Positions 1 to 9,055 of a DNA stretch of 64,000 nt are shown piece after piece. Each line of letters starts with the position of its first letter. Position 1 is the first letter of the stretch. The position numbers and the translations under genes are program-made. Below the pieces are notes generated by a model. It worked only from the letters and a program-made list of their open reading frames with translations, was not told the origin of the DNA and ran no database searches. Source of the DNA: an uncultured Eubacteriales bacterium (GTDB lineage: Bacteria > Bacillota > Clostridia > Oscillospirales > Oscillospiraceae); assembly GCA_900549475.1 (NCBI GenBank), contig UROF01000003.1, positions 62,001 to 126,000 of the forward strand, read 5' to 3'.

Positions 1-1556
1 CCAGCAAAGTGGAGACCATCCAGTCCCTGGGCATGGAGATCGTCCCCCGCACCATCTGCTACGACGGGCACAATGACACCCGTTACGCCAAGGCGGTAGT
101 GGCTGGCTACGAGCGCTATGGCATTGATCCCACCTATATTATTGCCGGCGGCGAGGCCGTGATCGGCTTTGACGACGAGGACGACTACGCTCTCTCCTAT
201 ATCAAGGACAACGATATCACGCTGGGCCTCATCGAGACCAATGTCCAGCGTGAAAATATCCTCCAGTCCGGCGTAGAGACCATTGCCCAGGAGACAGATT
301 ATAATGCTGTCCGCGTGTTCTCCGTATGGGATTATATTCAGTACCGCTACGGCTACTACGGCTATGAGGGCGCCGAGGAGGTGGAGAACACTCTCTTCCG
401 GGCTATCGTGGAGCGGAACATCCGTGTGATCTATTTCAAGCCTATCAAGCAGACCGACAACAGCTTCGCCTACATTACAGATGTCCAGGTCTACCGCGAC
501 CTTTTTGAAAGCCTCAACGACCGTCTGTCCGCCCACGGCATCTCCATGGGAGAGGCCTCCGTCATGGAAAACTACCAGATCCCCTCTGTGGTCATGCTGA
601 TCCTGGGATTGGGTGCCGGTATCGGCGGTGCTCTGCTGCCCGCCACCTTCCTGCCCATGAAGAAGAAGTGGACCTATCTCCTGGCCGGCGTAGCGGCGGT
701 GTGCGTATTCGGTGCATGGCTGGTATTGCCTAATTTCTTCCGGCTGCTGGCCAGCTTTGCCAGCGCGGTGGTATTTGCCTGCATCGCGGCGGTATTCTTC
801 CTGCGCGCCGCCAAGCGCAGCAGCCTGCAGATGGCGGAAAATGCTCCTCTGCGCAAGATCCTTCCCCGCTGCATCCTGGTCCTCCTGGGCTCCGCTCTGA
901 TGGCCCTGGCCGGTGCCATGATGACCGCGGCTCCTCTCTCCTCCACCGATTATATGCTGGAGTTCGGTATCTTCCGTGGCGTGAAGGCGGCCCAGCTGCT
1001 GCCTCTGGCTTTCTTCTGCCTGATCTTTATCTCCTATTACGGATTCTTCCAGAAAGACCGCGCCTCCAACACCCTGGATGTCCGGGATATCGTCACCGCC
1101 ATGAAGTGGAACATTCCGGTATGGTGTGTGGTCCTGCTGGCAGTGGTAGGCCTGTGCGGCTACTACTACCTGGCCCGCACCGGCCATGAGAGCGACGTGT
1201 CCGTCTCCACCCTGGAGATCATGATGCGCAACGATCTGGAAAACCTCCTGCTGGCACGTCCCCGGACCAAGGAATTCCTGGTGGCGTTCCCCGGCATCAT
1301 GCTGGCCGTTTACTGTGCTGTACGCCGCCTTCCCTTCTTTACCGCCCTGTTCGGTCTTGCCGGGACCATCGGCCTTACCAGCATCTGCAACACCTTCATG
1401 CATATCCACACGCCTCTGTACCTGGGCTTTATCCGCACCGGCTACTCCCTGCTCTTCGGCATCGTCATCGGCTGCGTGATGATCCTGTGCTTTGATCTGC
1501 TGTACAAGTGGTACAACAAATACCTGAAAAAATATATGGAGACGGAACAGAAGTGA
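1..1556 (+). CDS. DUF5693 family membrane protein, 5' end outside the window
   Basis: The reading frame is open from the first bases, so the gene begins upstream. The visible part is about 517 codons. The first ~190 residues are soluble and resemble DUF5693 proteins of clostridia. They are followed by a hydrophobic half with roughly eight membrane segments, starting near the stretch IPSVVMLILGLGAG. The stop is followed after one base by csaB, so the two are probably co-translated. The family is typically found beside csaB and murJ, which suggests a role in envelope polysaccharide assembly or export. The biochemical function is unknown. The GTG at position 9 is in frame but is unlikely to be the true start, because the frame continues upstream of it. 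Confidence 0.8.
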   Translation, partial: SKVETIQSLGMEIVPRTICYDGHNDTRYAKAVVAGYERYGIDPTYIIAGGEAVIGFDDEDDYALSYIKDNDITLGLIETNVQRENILQSGVETIAQETDYNAVRVFSVWDYIQYRYGYYGYEGAEEVENTLFRAIVERNIRVIYFKPIKQTDNSFAYITDVQVYRDLFESLNDRLSAHGISMGEASVMENYQIPSVVMLILGLGAGIGGALLPATFLPMKKKWTYLLAGVAAVCVFGAWLVLPNFFRLLASFASAVVFACIAAVFFLRAAKRSSLQMAENAPLRKILPRCILVLLGSALMALAGAMMTAAPLSSTDYMLEFGIFRGVKAAQLLPLAFFCLIFISYYGFFQKDRASNTLDVRDIVTAMKWNIPVWCVVLLAVVGLCGYYYLARTGHESDVSVSTLEIMMRNDLENLLLARPRTKEFLVAFPGIMLAVYCAVRRLPFFTALFGLAGTIGLTSICNTFMHIHTPLYLGFIRTGYSLLFGIVIGCVMILCFDLLYKWYNKYLKKYMETEQK

Positions 1557-1557
1557 C

Positions 1558-2661
1558 ATGTACAACATACTGATATCGGGCTACTACGGCTTTAACAATA
1601 TCGGCGATGAATCCATCCTGCGCACGGTGATCGACAATCTCCGGGAAAAGCTTCCGGACATCGATATCACCGTTCTTTCCCAGGACCCGGCTCAAACCAG
1701 TGCCAAATATGGCGTGAAAGCCGCACGCCGGATGTCTCTTTGGGATATTTTCCGCTCCGTCCTCCACTGTGATCTGCTGCTTTCCGGAGGCGGAAGTCTT
1801 CTTCAGGACGCCACCTCCGCCCGCAGCATTCTCTATTACCTTTTCATTTTGCGCCTGGCCCAGCTGATGGGGAAAAAGACCTTCATCTACAGCCAGGGCA
1901 TCGGCCCGATCTCCGACCCGAAAAACCGCCGTCTTACCGCCTCTACTCTGCGGCGGACCAGCGGCATCGTGGTCCGGGACGCCAAAAGCCGGGATCTGCT
2001 GCTGGAGATCGGTGTCCCGGAGCATTTGATCCATGTCACCGCAGATCCGGTGATCCGTGTGAAAAAGGCAGACCCCTCCATGGGACTGACCATTCTGGAG
2101 CAGGAGGGCTGCCCCCGGAAGGAGGGTGTCCTCACGGTGGGCTGGGCCGTCAAGGCCCGCCGCCGTGACCCTCTTTTCCTGAAGGAGATCGAAAAAGCCA
2201 TTCTCTGGCTCCGTGAGGAATACGGCGCCGAATCGGTGCTGATCCCCTTCTTTCACAGCGAGGATCTGGGCGTATGTGAGGCTATTGCCAACGACCTGGA
2301 TGGCCACGTGGGCTGCCTGCGGCAGAAATATCTGTCGGAGGAGACCCTGTCCATTATCGGCTGCATGGACGTGCTGGTGGGCATACGGCTCCACTCCCTG
2401 ATCTATGCCGCTGTGATGGGGGTCCCCATGATCGGTATTTCCTACGACCCGAAAGTGGATTCCTTCCTCTCCTCCATCCAGCAGCCCACTTTATGCAGTG
2501 TGGAGGAATTCAGCCTGGAAAAATTCCAGGCCGCCTTCCGTGAAACCATGGCGCGCCGGGAGGACATCCGCCAGACGGTGGCCCTGTGCCTGGATGGTCT
2601 GATTGCAAAACTGGACCGAAATGAAGAATTGATCCGCGATATTATGGAGCAGTCAAAGTGA
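1558..2661 (+). CDS. csaB: Polysaccharide pyruvyl transferase CsaB
   Basis: This 367-residue protein matches the CsaB/WcaK pyruvyltransferase family. It has an N-terminal glycine-rich motif (GYYGFNNIGDESIL), a GGGSLLQD segment near residue 79 and a C-terminal IRLHSLIYA segment typical of the family's second Rossmann-like half. CsaB transfers pyruvate from phosphoenolpyruvate to a cell-wall polysaccharide as a ketal. In Gram-positives this often creates the anchor for SLH-domain surface proteins. It starts one base after the preceding stop, and its 3' end overlaps murJ by four bases. The acceptor polysaccharide cannot be told from sequence. Confidence 0.9.
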   Translation: MYNILISGYYGFNNIGDESILRTVIDNLREKLPDIDITVLSQDPAQTSAKYGVKAARRMSLWDIFRSVLHCDLLLSGGGSLLQDATSARSILYYLFILRLAQLMGKKTFIYSQGIGPISDPKNRRLTASTLRRTSGIVVRDAKSRDLLLEIGVPEHLIHVTADPVIRVKKADPSMGLTILEQEGCPRKEGVLTVGWAVKARRRDPLFLKEIEKAILWLREEYGAESVLIPFFHSEDLGVCEAIANDLDGHVGCLRQKYLSEETLSIIGCMDVLVGIRLHSLIYAAVMGVPMIGISYDPKVDSFLSSIQQPTLCSVEEFSLEKFQAAFRETMARREDIRQTVALCLDGLIAKLDRNEELIRDIMEQSK

Positions 2662-4214
2662 AACGAAATCAAACCCTGAATCTTATCAGTGCGGTAGCTC
2701 TGGTCACGCTGCTGGCCAAGGTACTGGGCATCATCCGGGAAGCTCTGCAGGCCAGAGCTTTCGGTACCCAGGCTGCCGCCGACCTCTATACCATTGCCAA
2801 CAACAACACGATCTACCTCTTCACCACAGCGGCTTACGCGCTCTGCGTTGCCGCTGTCCCCATTCTTACGCCCCGGCTGCGCCGGGACCGGAAAGAGGGG
2901 TACAGTGCTGCCAACAACCTCATCACCATCACCGTCCTGCTGAGTCTGGTGGTCACGGCTCTTGGTATAGCCGCCACCTTTACCCCCTGGGCTGCGTCCC
3001 TGTGGGACGGCGGGCAGGAGGACGCCCTGCGTCTGGCCTCCTACCTGCGGGTCATGATGCTGACCCTGCCGGTGATCGTGCTGACCTATCTGCTGGTAGC
3101 TCTGTTCCAGTCCCAGGAGCATTTTGTCCTCCAGGGCAGCATGAGCCTTCCCTACAACATTGCGCTGATCCTGTTCCTGGCTCTGTTTGCCGATCGTTGG
3201 GGAGTAGGCGGATATGTAGCCGCCGTATCTGCCGCATGGCTCCTGCAGCTGGGGATGACCGCCCCCTACGGGATCAGGGAGCACTACTGCCCGCGGCCCA
3301 AACTGGACCTTCGGGCCAGCTATGTCCGCACGTTCTTCAAGACTGCGGTGGTGACGGTCCTTACCACCTCTATCTTCCTTTTCTGCTACCTTCAGGACTC
3401 CAGTATGGCCGCAAGCCTTACCGACAGCCCTGTCAGCGTGTTTTACTATGCGGATAAGCTGTTCACCCCTCTGACCACCACCCTCATCTACAGTATCAGC
3501 ACCGTACTCTTCCCCAAGTTCAGTCAGGAATATGCCACCACAGACCCTGCCACCTACCGGCGCTATATCTGGGGCATTCTCCGCTGTACGATGCTGGTGA
3601 TCCTTCCTGCGTCTGCGGTGCTGGCAGTATTCGGGACGCCTATCGTCAAGGTTCTCTTTGAAGGCGGCAGCTTTGACGCCTCCTCCACCGCCGCTACCGG
3701 CGTCATCTTCTCCGCATACGCTTTGTCCATGGCCGGGTTCTGCGCCCTGGATCTGCTCAGCAAAGCCTACTATACGATGGAAAAGACGCTGGCCCCTTTG
3801 ATCGTCAACGGCGGTATTCTTCTCCACAACTGGGGCCTTAACCACCTGCTGTCTCCCTCTCTGGGCGCTTTGGGTCTGGCTCTGGCTACCGCTTTCTCCC
3901 TTACGGTGGGCGGTATCGTCCTGGCCATCCTGCTGCTGTGGAAAACCAGCGGTATCCGGCTCCTGCCCGTCGTCAAGTGTATCGCAGTGGCAGTTGTGAC
4001 CGGACTCTGTCTGCGGTTTGCCGCTGGTATGGTGCTGACCGGGGCAGAGGGAAAGATCCTTCTGGTAGCCAAGTGCCTGGGACTGGGCGTTTTTGCAGTG
4101 GCTTTGTACCTCCTGCTTATGTACATTACCCGCCAAGAGGACTTCTGGGATCTGGCAGGCCGGTATTTCCCTTCCCATTTCCATTCTGATAACCAGGGAG
4201 GAAACCTATCATGA
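2658..4214 (+). CDS. murJ: Lipid II flippase MurJ
   Basis: This 518-residue polytopic protein of the MOP/MATE-like MviN family would flip undecaprenyl-linked peptidoglycan precursor across the membrane. The N-terminal stretch with LLAKVLGIIREALQARAFG is the characteristic first-helix region of MurJ, and about 14 hydrophobic segments follow. The length is normal for the family. The start is GTG, within a GTGA overlap with csaB, so translation is probably coupled. Because this copy sits in a csaB cluster, it could instead serve another lipid-linked glycan; bacteria with several MurJ-like paralogues make this ambiguous. Confidence 0.88.
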   Translation: MKRNQTLNLISAVALVTLLAKVLGIIREALQARAFGTQAAADLYTIANNNTIYLFTTAAYALCVAAVPILTPRLRRDRKEGYSAANNLITITVLLSLVVTALGIAATFTPWAASLWDGGQEDALRLASYLRVMMLTLPVIVLTYLLVALFQSQEHFVLQGSMSLPYNIALILFLALFADRWGVGGYVAAVSAAWLLQLGMTAPYGIREHYCPRPKLDLRASYVRTFFKTAVVTVLTTSIFLFCYLQDSSMAASLTDSPVSVFYYADKLFTPLTTTLIYSISTVLFPKFSQEYATTDPATYRRYIWGILRCTMLVILPASAVLAVFGTPIVKVLFEGGSFDASSTAATGVIFSAYALSMAGFCALDLLSKAYYTMEKTLAPLIVNGGILLHNWGLNHLLSPSLGALGLALATAFSLTVGGIVLAILLLWKTSGIRLLPVVKCIAVAVVTGLCLRFAAGMVLTGAEGKILLVAKCLGLGVFAVALYLLLMYITRQEDFWDLAGRYFPSHFHSDNQGGNLS

Positions 4215-5254
4215 ATACAACGCCCCACCGCAGCAGTGCTATTGACCTGACCAAATGTATGGCAGTATGCGCTGTTCTTCTCATCCACTGCAGCGCTGGA
4301 CGCTTTTCACTCTATGAGATCGGCAGCCTTCCCTGGCTGGTGGTGCTGCTGTGGAACGGAACCTGCAAGTGGGCCGTTCCGGTATTTCTCATGTGCAGCG
4401 GTGCTCTGATGAACGCCCCGGAACGGGAACTCCCTCTGAGCAAGCTGTTCTCCCGATATCTGCTCCGACTGGTGGCCGCCTTGTCCGTATGGGCTGCTCT
4501 GTACGAGTGCCTGCGGATCTGGATGCTGCGGGGAAGCGCCCCCCTGCCAACTCTGCTCCGATTGGCCGGACAGAACTGGCTCACGGGAAACACCTACTTC
4601 CACCTCTACTACTTCTATTTCGCCATCGGACTGTACCTGGCCCTGCCTCTCACCCGGCTGATCTGCCGCTATGCCTCCAGGGGGGAGCTGCGGTACTCCG
4701 TCCTTCTCTTTCTTGTCACAGGCGTACTTCTCCCCTTTCTGCAGTATTTCTTCCCCTTCTCCCAGGGCGGTCCGTCCCTCCTGCGTTTTATCCTGCCGCC
4801 TGTATTTGCCAGCGCCGGGCTGGGTCTTCTGGGCTGGTATCTGCTCCGCACGCCTTCCAGGGGTATCCTCCCTTCTTTCTTTCTTCTCCTTGGAAGTTTC
4901 GTTGCCGAATTTCTCTTCACCTGGCAGCGCAGCACCACCGAAGGAGCTTTGAACATGATTCTTTTGGATGGGTTCTCCCCCACCTCCGTGTTGATGGCTG
5001 TGGGAATCTTCCGACTGGCGCAAGCCCTCTCCCAGCGCTGGGACCTGCCGCTCTTTGTCGCTTTTCTCTCCCGGGCCTCCTTCTGCGTGTACCTTATTCA
5101 CCCCTTTTTTCAATGGTTGGCACGGCAGAGCTTTTTTGAGGCCCTGCCACCCCTATGGAGCATTCCTCTCCAGGCCCTTCTCCTGCTAGGGCTGAGTCTT
5201 TGTGCCTACTTAGTTTTGTGCCGTATTCCTGTCGTCAACCGCTGGCTGATTTGA
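4211..5254 (+). CDS. Acyltransferase family 3 membrane protein
   Basis: This 347-residue protein has about ten predicted membrane helices. Its N-terminus, with the segment SSAIDLTKCMAVCAVLLIHC, contains the conserved early histidine of acyltransferase-3 (OafA/OatA-like) proteins. These enzymes move acetyl or other acyl groups onto cell-surface sugars. There is no fused extracytoplasmic SGNH domain. It overlaps murJ by ATGA and has an AGGAGG-like site just upstream, so it ends the envelope operon. A convergent terminator follows. The substrate is probably a glycan made by the same operon (inference). Confidence 0.82.
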   Translation: MNTTPHRSSAIDLTKCMAVCAVLLIHCSAGRFSLYEIGSLPWLVVLLWNGTCKWAVPVFLMCSGALMNAPERELPLSKLFSRYLLRLVAALSVWAALYECLRIWMLRGSAPLPTLLRLAGQNWLTGNTYFHLYYFYFAIGLYLALPLTRLICRYASRGELRYSVLLFLVTGVLLPFLQYFFPFSQGGPSLLRFILPPVFASAGLGLLGWYLLRTPSRGILPSFFLLLGSFVAEFLFTWQRSTTEGALNMILLDGFSPTSVLMAVGIFRLAQALSQRWDLPLFVAFLSRASFCVYLIHPFFQWLARQSFFEALPPLWSIPLQALLLLGLSLCAYLVLCRIPVVNRWLI

Positions 5255-5272
5255 GAACATACGCAACAAACA

Positions 5273-5303
5273 GCGCCCCAGCTGCTTTCAGCAGCCGGGG
5301 CGC
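5273..5303. terminator. Bidirectional terminator between the envelope operon and livF
   Basis: Stem of 14 bp with one mismatch (5273-5286 with 5290-5303, loop TTC). A T-rich tail follows on the plus strand and a TGTTTGTT tail on the minus strand. It lies between two convergent operons. Confidence 0.75.
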
Positions 5304-5335
5304 AGTGATTTATTTTGATAGGGACCGCTTATAGC

Positions 5336-6043
5336 TTATGCACCCAGGTAAGCCTTCTGGACCTGGTCACTGGCCATGAGCTCCACACCGGTGCCACTGA
5401 GGGTGATCTTGCCGGTCTCCATAACGTAAGCCCGGTCCGCCACGGCCAGAGCCGCCTGAGCGTTCTGTTCCACCAAAAGGATGGTGGTGCCTGCGGCGTG
5501 GAGTTCACGAATGATATCGAATATCTGCTCCACCAGAATGGGGGCAAGGCCCATGGAGGGCTCATCCAGCATCAGGAGCTTGGGCTTGCTCATGAGGGCC
5601 CGGCCCATGGCCAGCATCTGCTGCTCGCCGCCGGAGAGGGTTCCAGCGATCTGCCGCCGCCGCTCCTTCAGCCGGGGGAAACGCTCATAGACGTCGGCAA
5701 TCCCCGGCTCCAGAGTGCTCTTGGGCTGGGTGTAGGCGCCCATCTCCAGGTTTTCTTCCACCGTCATCTGCAGGAAGATCCGCCGGCCTTCGGGCACTTG
5801 GGCAAGGCCCCGCTCCACTACCTTGTGGGGCGCTACGCCTTTGAGGTCCTTGTCCTGGAAGATCACGCTGCCGCTCTTGGGATGGAGCAGGCCGGAAACA
5901 GTATTCAGAACCGTGGATTTGCCTGCACCGTTGGCTCCGATCAGGGTGACGATCTCCCCTTCGTTGACGGTAAAAGATACCCCTTTTACCGCATGGATAC
6001 TGCCATAGTACACATGGATATCATCAACTTTCAGCAGTGCCAT
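5336..6043 (-). CDS. livF: Branched-chain amino acid ABC transporter ATPase LivF
   Basis: This 235-residue ABC ATPase has Walker A GANGAGKST, signature LSGGEQQ and Walker B LLMLDEPS. The compact length and the MALLKVDDIHVYYG start are typical of LivF, one of the two ATPases that power high-affinity leucine/isoleucine/valine uptake. The start at 6043 is chosen over upstream in-frame codons because it lies four bases after the livG stop with a G-rich site in front. It is the last gene of livHMGF. Substrates could also be other amino acids or short-chain amides, since the family is broad. Confidence 0.92.
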   Translation of the reverse strand: MALLKVDDIHVYYGSIHAVKGVSFTVNEGEIVTLIGANGAGKSTVLNTVSGLLHPKSGSVIFQDKDLKGVAPHKVVERGLAQVPEGRRIFLQMTVEENLEMGAYTQPKSTLEPGIADVYERFPRLKERRRQIAGTLSGGEQQMLAMGRALMSKPKLLMLDEPSMGLAPILVEQIFDIIRELHAAGTTILLVEQNAQAALAVADRAYVMETGKITLSGTGVELMASDQVQKAYLGA

Positions 6044-6047
6044 AGCC

Positions 6048-6899
6048 TTACGCCCCCTTCTTCTTGCCCAGGTAGGCCTCGATGACCGCAGGATTGGCCT
6101 GGATATCCTCCGGCGTGCCCTTGGCAATGATCTTACCGAAATTCAGCACGCAGATGCCTTCACAGATCCCCATGACCAGGTTCATATCGTGCTCAATGAG
6201 CATGATGGCGATCTGGAACGTATCCCGGATCTTCACGATGTTGTCCATCAGCTCCGCCGTCTCAGAGGGGTTCATGCCTGCTGCCGGCTCATCCAGCAGC
6301 AGGAGGCTGGGGCCGGTGGCCAGAGCACGGACGATCTCCAGGCGGCGCTGGGCGCCGTAGGGCAGGGAACCCGCCTTATAGTCCGCCATATCCTGCATGT
6401 CGAAAATACCCAGCAGCTCCATGGCCCGATCCCGGGCGATCCGCTCGCCCCGCCAATAACCGGGCAGGCGGAAGATGGCTCCGGCCAGCCGGTAGTCCAT
6501 CTCGTGGTGCAGGCCGATGAGGACGTTGTCCATCACCGTGAGTTCTTTGAACAGGCGGATATTCTGGAAGGTACGTGCGATGCCCATGTGGCTGACCTGA
6601 ATGGTGCTCTTGCCGGCGGTATCCCGGCCGTCCACCAGGACCGTTCCGCGGGTGGGCTGATACACCTTGGTCAGGAGGTTGAATACAGTGGTCTTGCCCG
6701 CGCCGTTGGGGCCGATGAGGCCGGCGATCTCCGTGCGGCCGATGGCCATGTTGAAGTCCTCCACCGCCGTCAGGCCGCCGAAGTCGATGCCCAGGTGACG
6801 GCACTCCAGAATGGGGCTCTTATCCACATCCCGCTCCGGGATGATATTGGTGGAAGGGACAGGAACAAGCTTGGTTATGGTTCTGGGATCACGTTTCAT
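6048..6899 (-). CDS. livG: Branched-chain amino acid ABC transporter ATPase LivG
   Basis: This 283-residue ATPase has Walker A GPNGAGKTT, the LivG-type signature LPYGAQRRLE and Walker B LLLLDEPAAG. About 25 extra residues precede the ABC core. It pairs with LivF as the ATP-hydrolysing heterodimer under the LivHM membrane pair. Its ATG overlaps the livM stop in an ATGA, so translation is coupled. Confidence 0.92.
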   Translation of the reverse strand: MKRDPRTITKLVPVPSTNIIPERDVDKSPILECRHLGIDFGGLTAVEDFNMAIGRTEIAGLIGPNGAGKTTVFNLLTKVYQPTRGTVLVDGRDTAGKSTIQVSHMGIARTFQNIRLFKELTVMDNVLIGLHHEMDYRLAGAIFRLPGYWRGERIARDRAMELLGIFDMQDMADYKAGSLPYGAQRRLEIVRALATGPSLLLLDEPAAGMNPSETAELMDNIVKIRDTFQIAIMLIEHDMNLVMGICEGICVLNFGKIIAKGTPEDIQANPAVIEAYLGKKKGA

Positions 6900-7963
6900 T
6901 TCACCGCGCCTCCTTTTTTCTGCTCCTTCCGTCCTGCGGGCCGGAACATAAAGCCTATGGTCTTTTCCAGTATCCGGGACATAGAGAAGTCATAGCTGCC
7001 CAGCAGTCCCTTGGGCCGGAAGATCATCATCAGGACCAGAGCCAGGGAATAGAACACCATACGCAGGTCGCCTACCGTCCGCAGCAGCTCCGAGATCACA
7101 GTCAGCACCGTAGCGGACAATACGGACCCAAGCATGGAACCCATGCCGCCCAGCACCACCATCACCAGGATCTCGATAGACTTCATGAACTTGAAGGTGG
7201 AGGGGAACAGGGACCCCAGGTAGCCGGCGTACAGGCATCCGGCAATGCCGGCGAAAAATGCGGACATAACGAAGGCCATGACCTTATAGTAGGTGGTATT
7301 GATACCCACACTCTCTGCGGCGATCTCATTTTCCCGGATGGAGAGGGTGGCCCGGCCATGGCGGGATTTCATGACCATGTGGATGACCAGGCAGGTCAGC
7401 GCCACACAGACAAAGACCAGCGTGAAGCTGGAGATCTTAGGCACCTGCTTGAGTCCTGCCGCACCGTAGGTGAATTTGAAGCCCAGCACCGAGTCGATAT
7501 TGGTCAGAACCACCCGGATGATCTCGCCGAAGCCCAAAGTGATGATGGCCAGATAGTCGCCTTTCAGACGCAGGGCAGGGATACCGATGATCAGGCCGAA
7601 AATACCCGCCACCACGCCGGACAAAAGCAGAGCGATGATGATATAGGGCAGAGCCGCCAGGGTATTATCTGCACGCAGCAATTCCGCCAGAGGCGTAGTT
7701 TTCATATAGATGCCTCCGGCATAGGCTCCCACCGCCATAAAGCCGGCGTGGCCCAGAGGCAACTGTCCCAGATAACCGGTGGCCACATTCAAAGACACCG
7801 CCAGGATGATATTGATGCCGATGGTCACCAGGATGCCGGACCAGTAGTTGGTAATGATACCTTGGGCGATCAGGGCAGCAAACACACCCCACAGCGCCAC
7901 CGTCAGTACAATATTAATGACGTAACGCAGAGGCATCGGGATACGGACTGTATTTTGTTTCAT
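6896..7963 (-). CDS. livM: Branched-chain amino acid ABC transporter permease LivM
   Basis: This 355-residue membrane protein carries the LivM/LivH permease fold with the conserved segment YLGQLPLGHAGFMAVGAYAGG near the first third and LVMVVLGGMGSMLGS near the end. About ten membrane helices are expected. An AAGGGGGG ribosome site sits eight bases before the ATG. It lies 13 bases after livH and overlaps livG by four bases, in the canonical liv gene order. Confidence 0.92.
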   Translation of the reverse strand: MKQNTVRIPMPLRYVINIVLTVALWGVFAALIAQGIITNYWSGILVTIGINIILAVSLNVATGYLGQLPLGHAGFMAVGAYAGGIYMKTTPLAELLRADNTLAALPYIIIALLLSGVVAGIFGLIIGIPALRLKGDYLAIITLGFGEIIRVVLTNIDSVLGFKFTYGAAGLKQVPKISSFTLVFVCVALTCLVIHMVMKSRHGRATLSIRENEIAAESVGINTTYYKVMAFVMSAFFAGIAGCLYAGYLGSLFPSTFKFMKSIEILVMVVLGGMGSMLGSVLSATVLTVISELLRTVGDLRMVFYSLALVLMMIFRPKGLLGSYDFSMSRILEKTIGFMFRPAGRKEQKKGGAVK

Positions 7964-7976
7964 TTCTCGTCCCCCC

Positions 7977-8858
7977 TTATACCTTTTCCGTGATCTTCTT
8001 GCCCAGGATGCCGGTAGGCTTCAGGAGCAGGACCACGATCAGAATAGCGAACACCACGCCGTCCTTCCAGGTGGACAGGCCCGCCGCCGTTACCAAGGTC
8101 TCCACGATACCGATGGCAAAGCCGCCGATCATGGCGCCGGGAATAGAGCCGATGCCGCCCAGCACTGCCGCCACGAAAGCCTTCAGGCCCAGCATGGAAC
8201 CCATCATGGGGCTGGCCTGGAAATAGGAGGCTATATGGAGCACAGAGCCGATGCCCGCCAGCGCGGAACCCACAGCAAAGGTAAAGGAGATGGTACGGTT
8301 GAGGCTGATGCCCATGAGCTGGGCAGCGCCCATATCCTCACTGACCGCCCGCATGGCCTTGCCCAGCTTGGTCTTCTGCACCAGAATCGTCAGCGCAATC
8401 ATGGACACGATGGACACCAGGATGGTGATGATGGCGGCATAGGTGATGGAAACACTTCCGATGGTGAGGTTGCCGGAGATCAACGGCTCCTGGACCATGC
8501 TCTTGGTATCGCTGCCGAAGAGGAGCTGTGCCCCGTTCTCCAGCAGGAAGGAGATACCGATAGCGGTGATAAGAAGGCTCAGCCGGGGTGCGGAGCGAAG
8601 GGGCGTATAGGCCACTTTTTCGATCGCCACACCCAGCAGCGTACACATGACCACTGCCATCACCACAGACACCAGGGGATGGAGATGGAAGGAGGTCATC
8701 GCATAATAGGTCACATAGGCGCCCACCATGATGATGTCACCGTGGGCAAAGTTCAGCAGCAGGATAATGCCGTACACCATGCTGTAGCCCAGAGCCACCA
8801 GCGCATAGATGGAACCCAGCTGCAAAGCGTTGACTGCCTGACTGAATACATAGGACAT
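7977..8858 (-). CDS. livH: Branched-chain amino acid ABC transporter permease LivH
   Basis: This 293-residue permease has the family start LQLGSIYALVALGYSMVYGI, NFAHGDIIMVGAYV and AVLGGIGSIPGAMIGG near the C-terminus. With LivM it forms the membrane channel. It is the first gene after the binding-protein gene and is separated from it by about 200 bases holding a hairpin that may lower transporter expression relative to the binding protein. Confidence 0.92.
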   Translation of the reverse strand: MSYVFSQAVNALQLGSIYALVALGYSMVYGIILLLNFAHGDIIMVGAYVTYYAMTSFHLHPLVSVVMAVVMCTLLGVAIEKVAYTPLRSAPRLSLLITAIGISFLLENGAQLLFGSDTKSMVQEPLISGNLTIGSVSITYAAIITILVSIVSMIALTILVQKTKLGKAMRAVSEDMGAAQLMGISLNRTISFTFAVGSALAGIGSVLHIASYFQASPMMGSMLGLKAFVAAVLGGIGSIPGAMIGGFAIGIVETLVTAAGLSTWKDGVVFAILIVVLLLKPTGILGKKITEKV

Positions 8859-8991
8859 ACTGCTTCACGTCCTTTCTCTCTTCTCAGTTTTCTCTCATAG
8901 ATCGGGTGCGAACACCCGGTGGCCGCATCCGCATGAACTACATTCCGGCAAGCGGGTGCGTCCATTGGGCGTCCGCCAAAAATACTGGAGA

Positions 8992-9020
8992 GCGCGGAGG
9001 GAGTTTTCCTCCCTCCGCGC
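8992..9020 (-). terminator. Hairpin between livJ and livH (partial terminator)
   Basis: A perfect 11 bp GC-rich stem (8992-9002 with 9010-9020) lies between the binding-protein gene and livH. On the minus strand a TATTTTT run comes about ten bases after the stem, later than in an efficient terminator. It probably attenuates read-through, giving more binding protein than permease, or stabilises the upstream mRNA end. The remaining bases of 8859-9055 show no gene. Confidence 0.6.
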
Positions 9021-9055
9021 CCCTTGTGCGTCAAATGGGGATCGATGGTATCATT

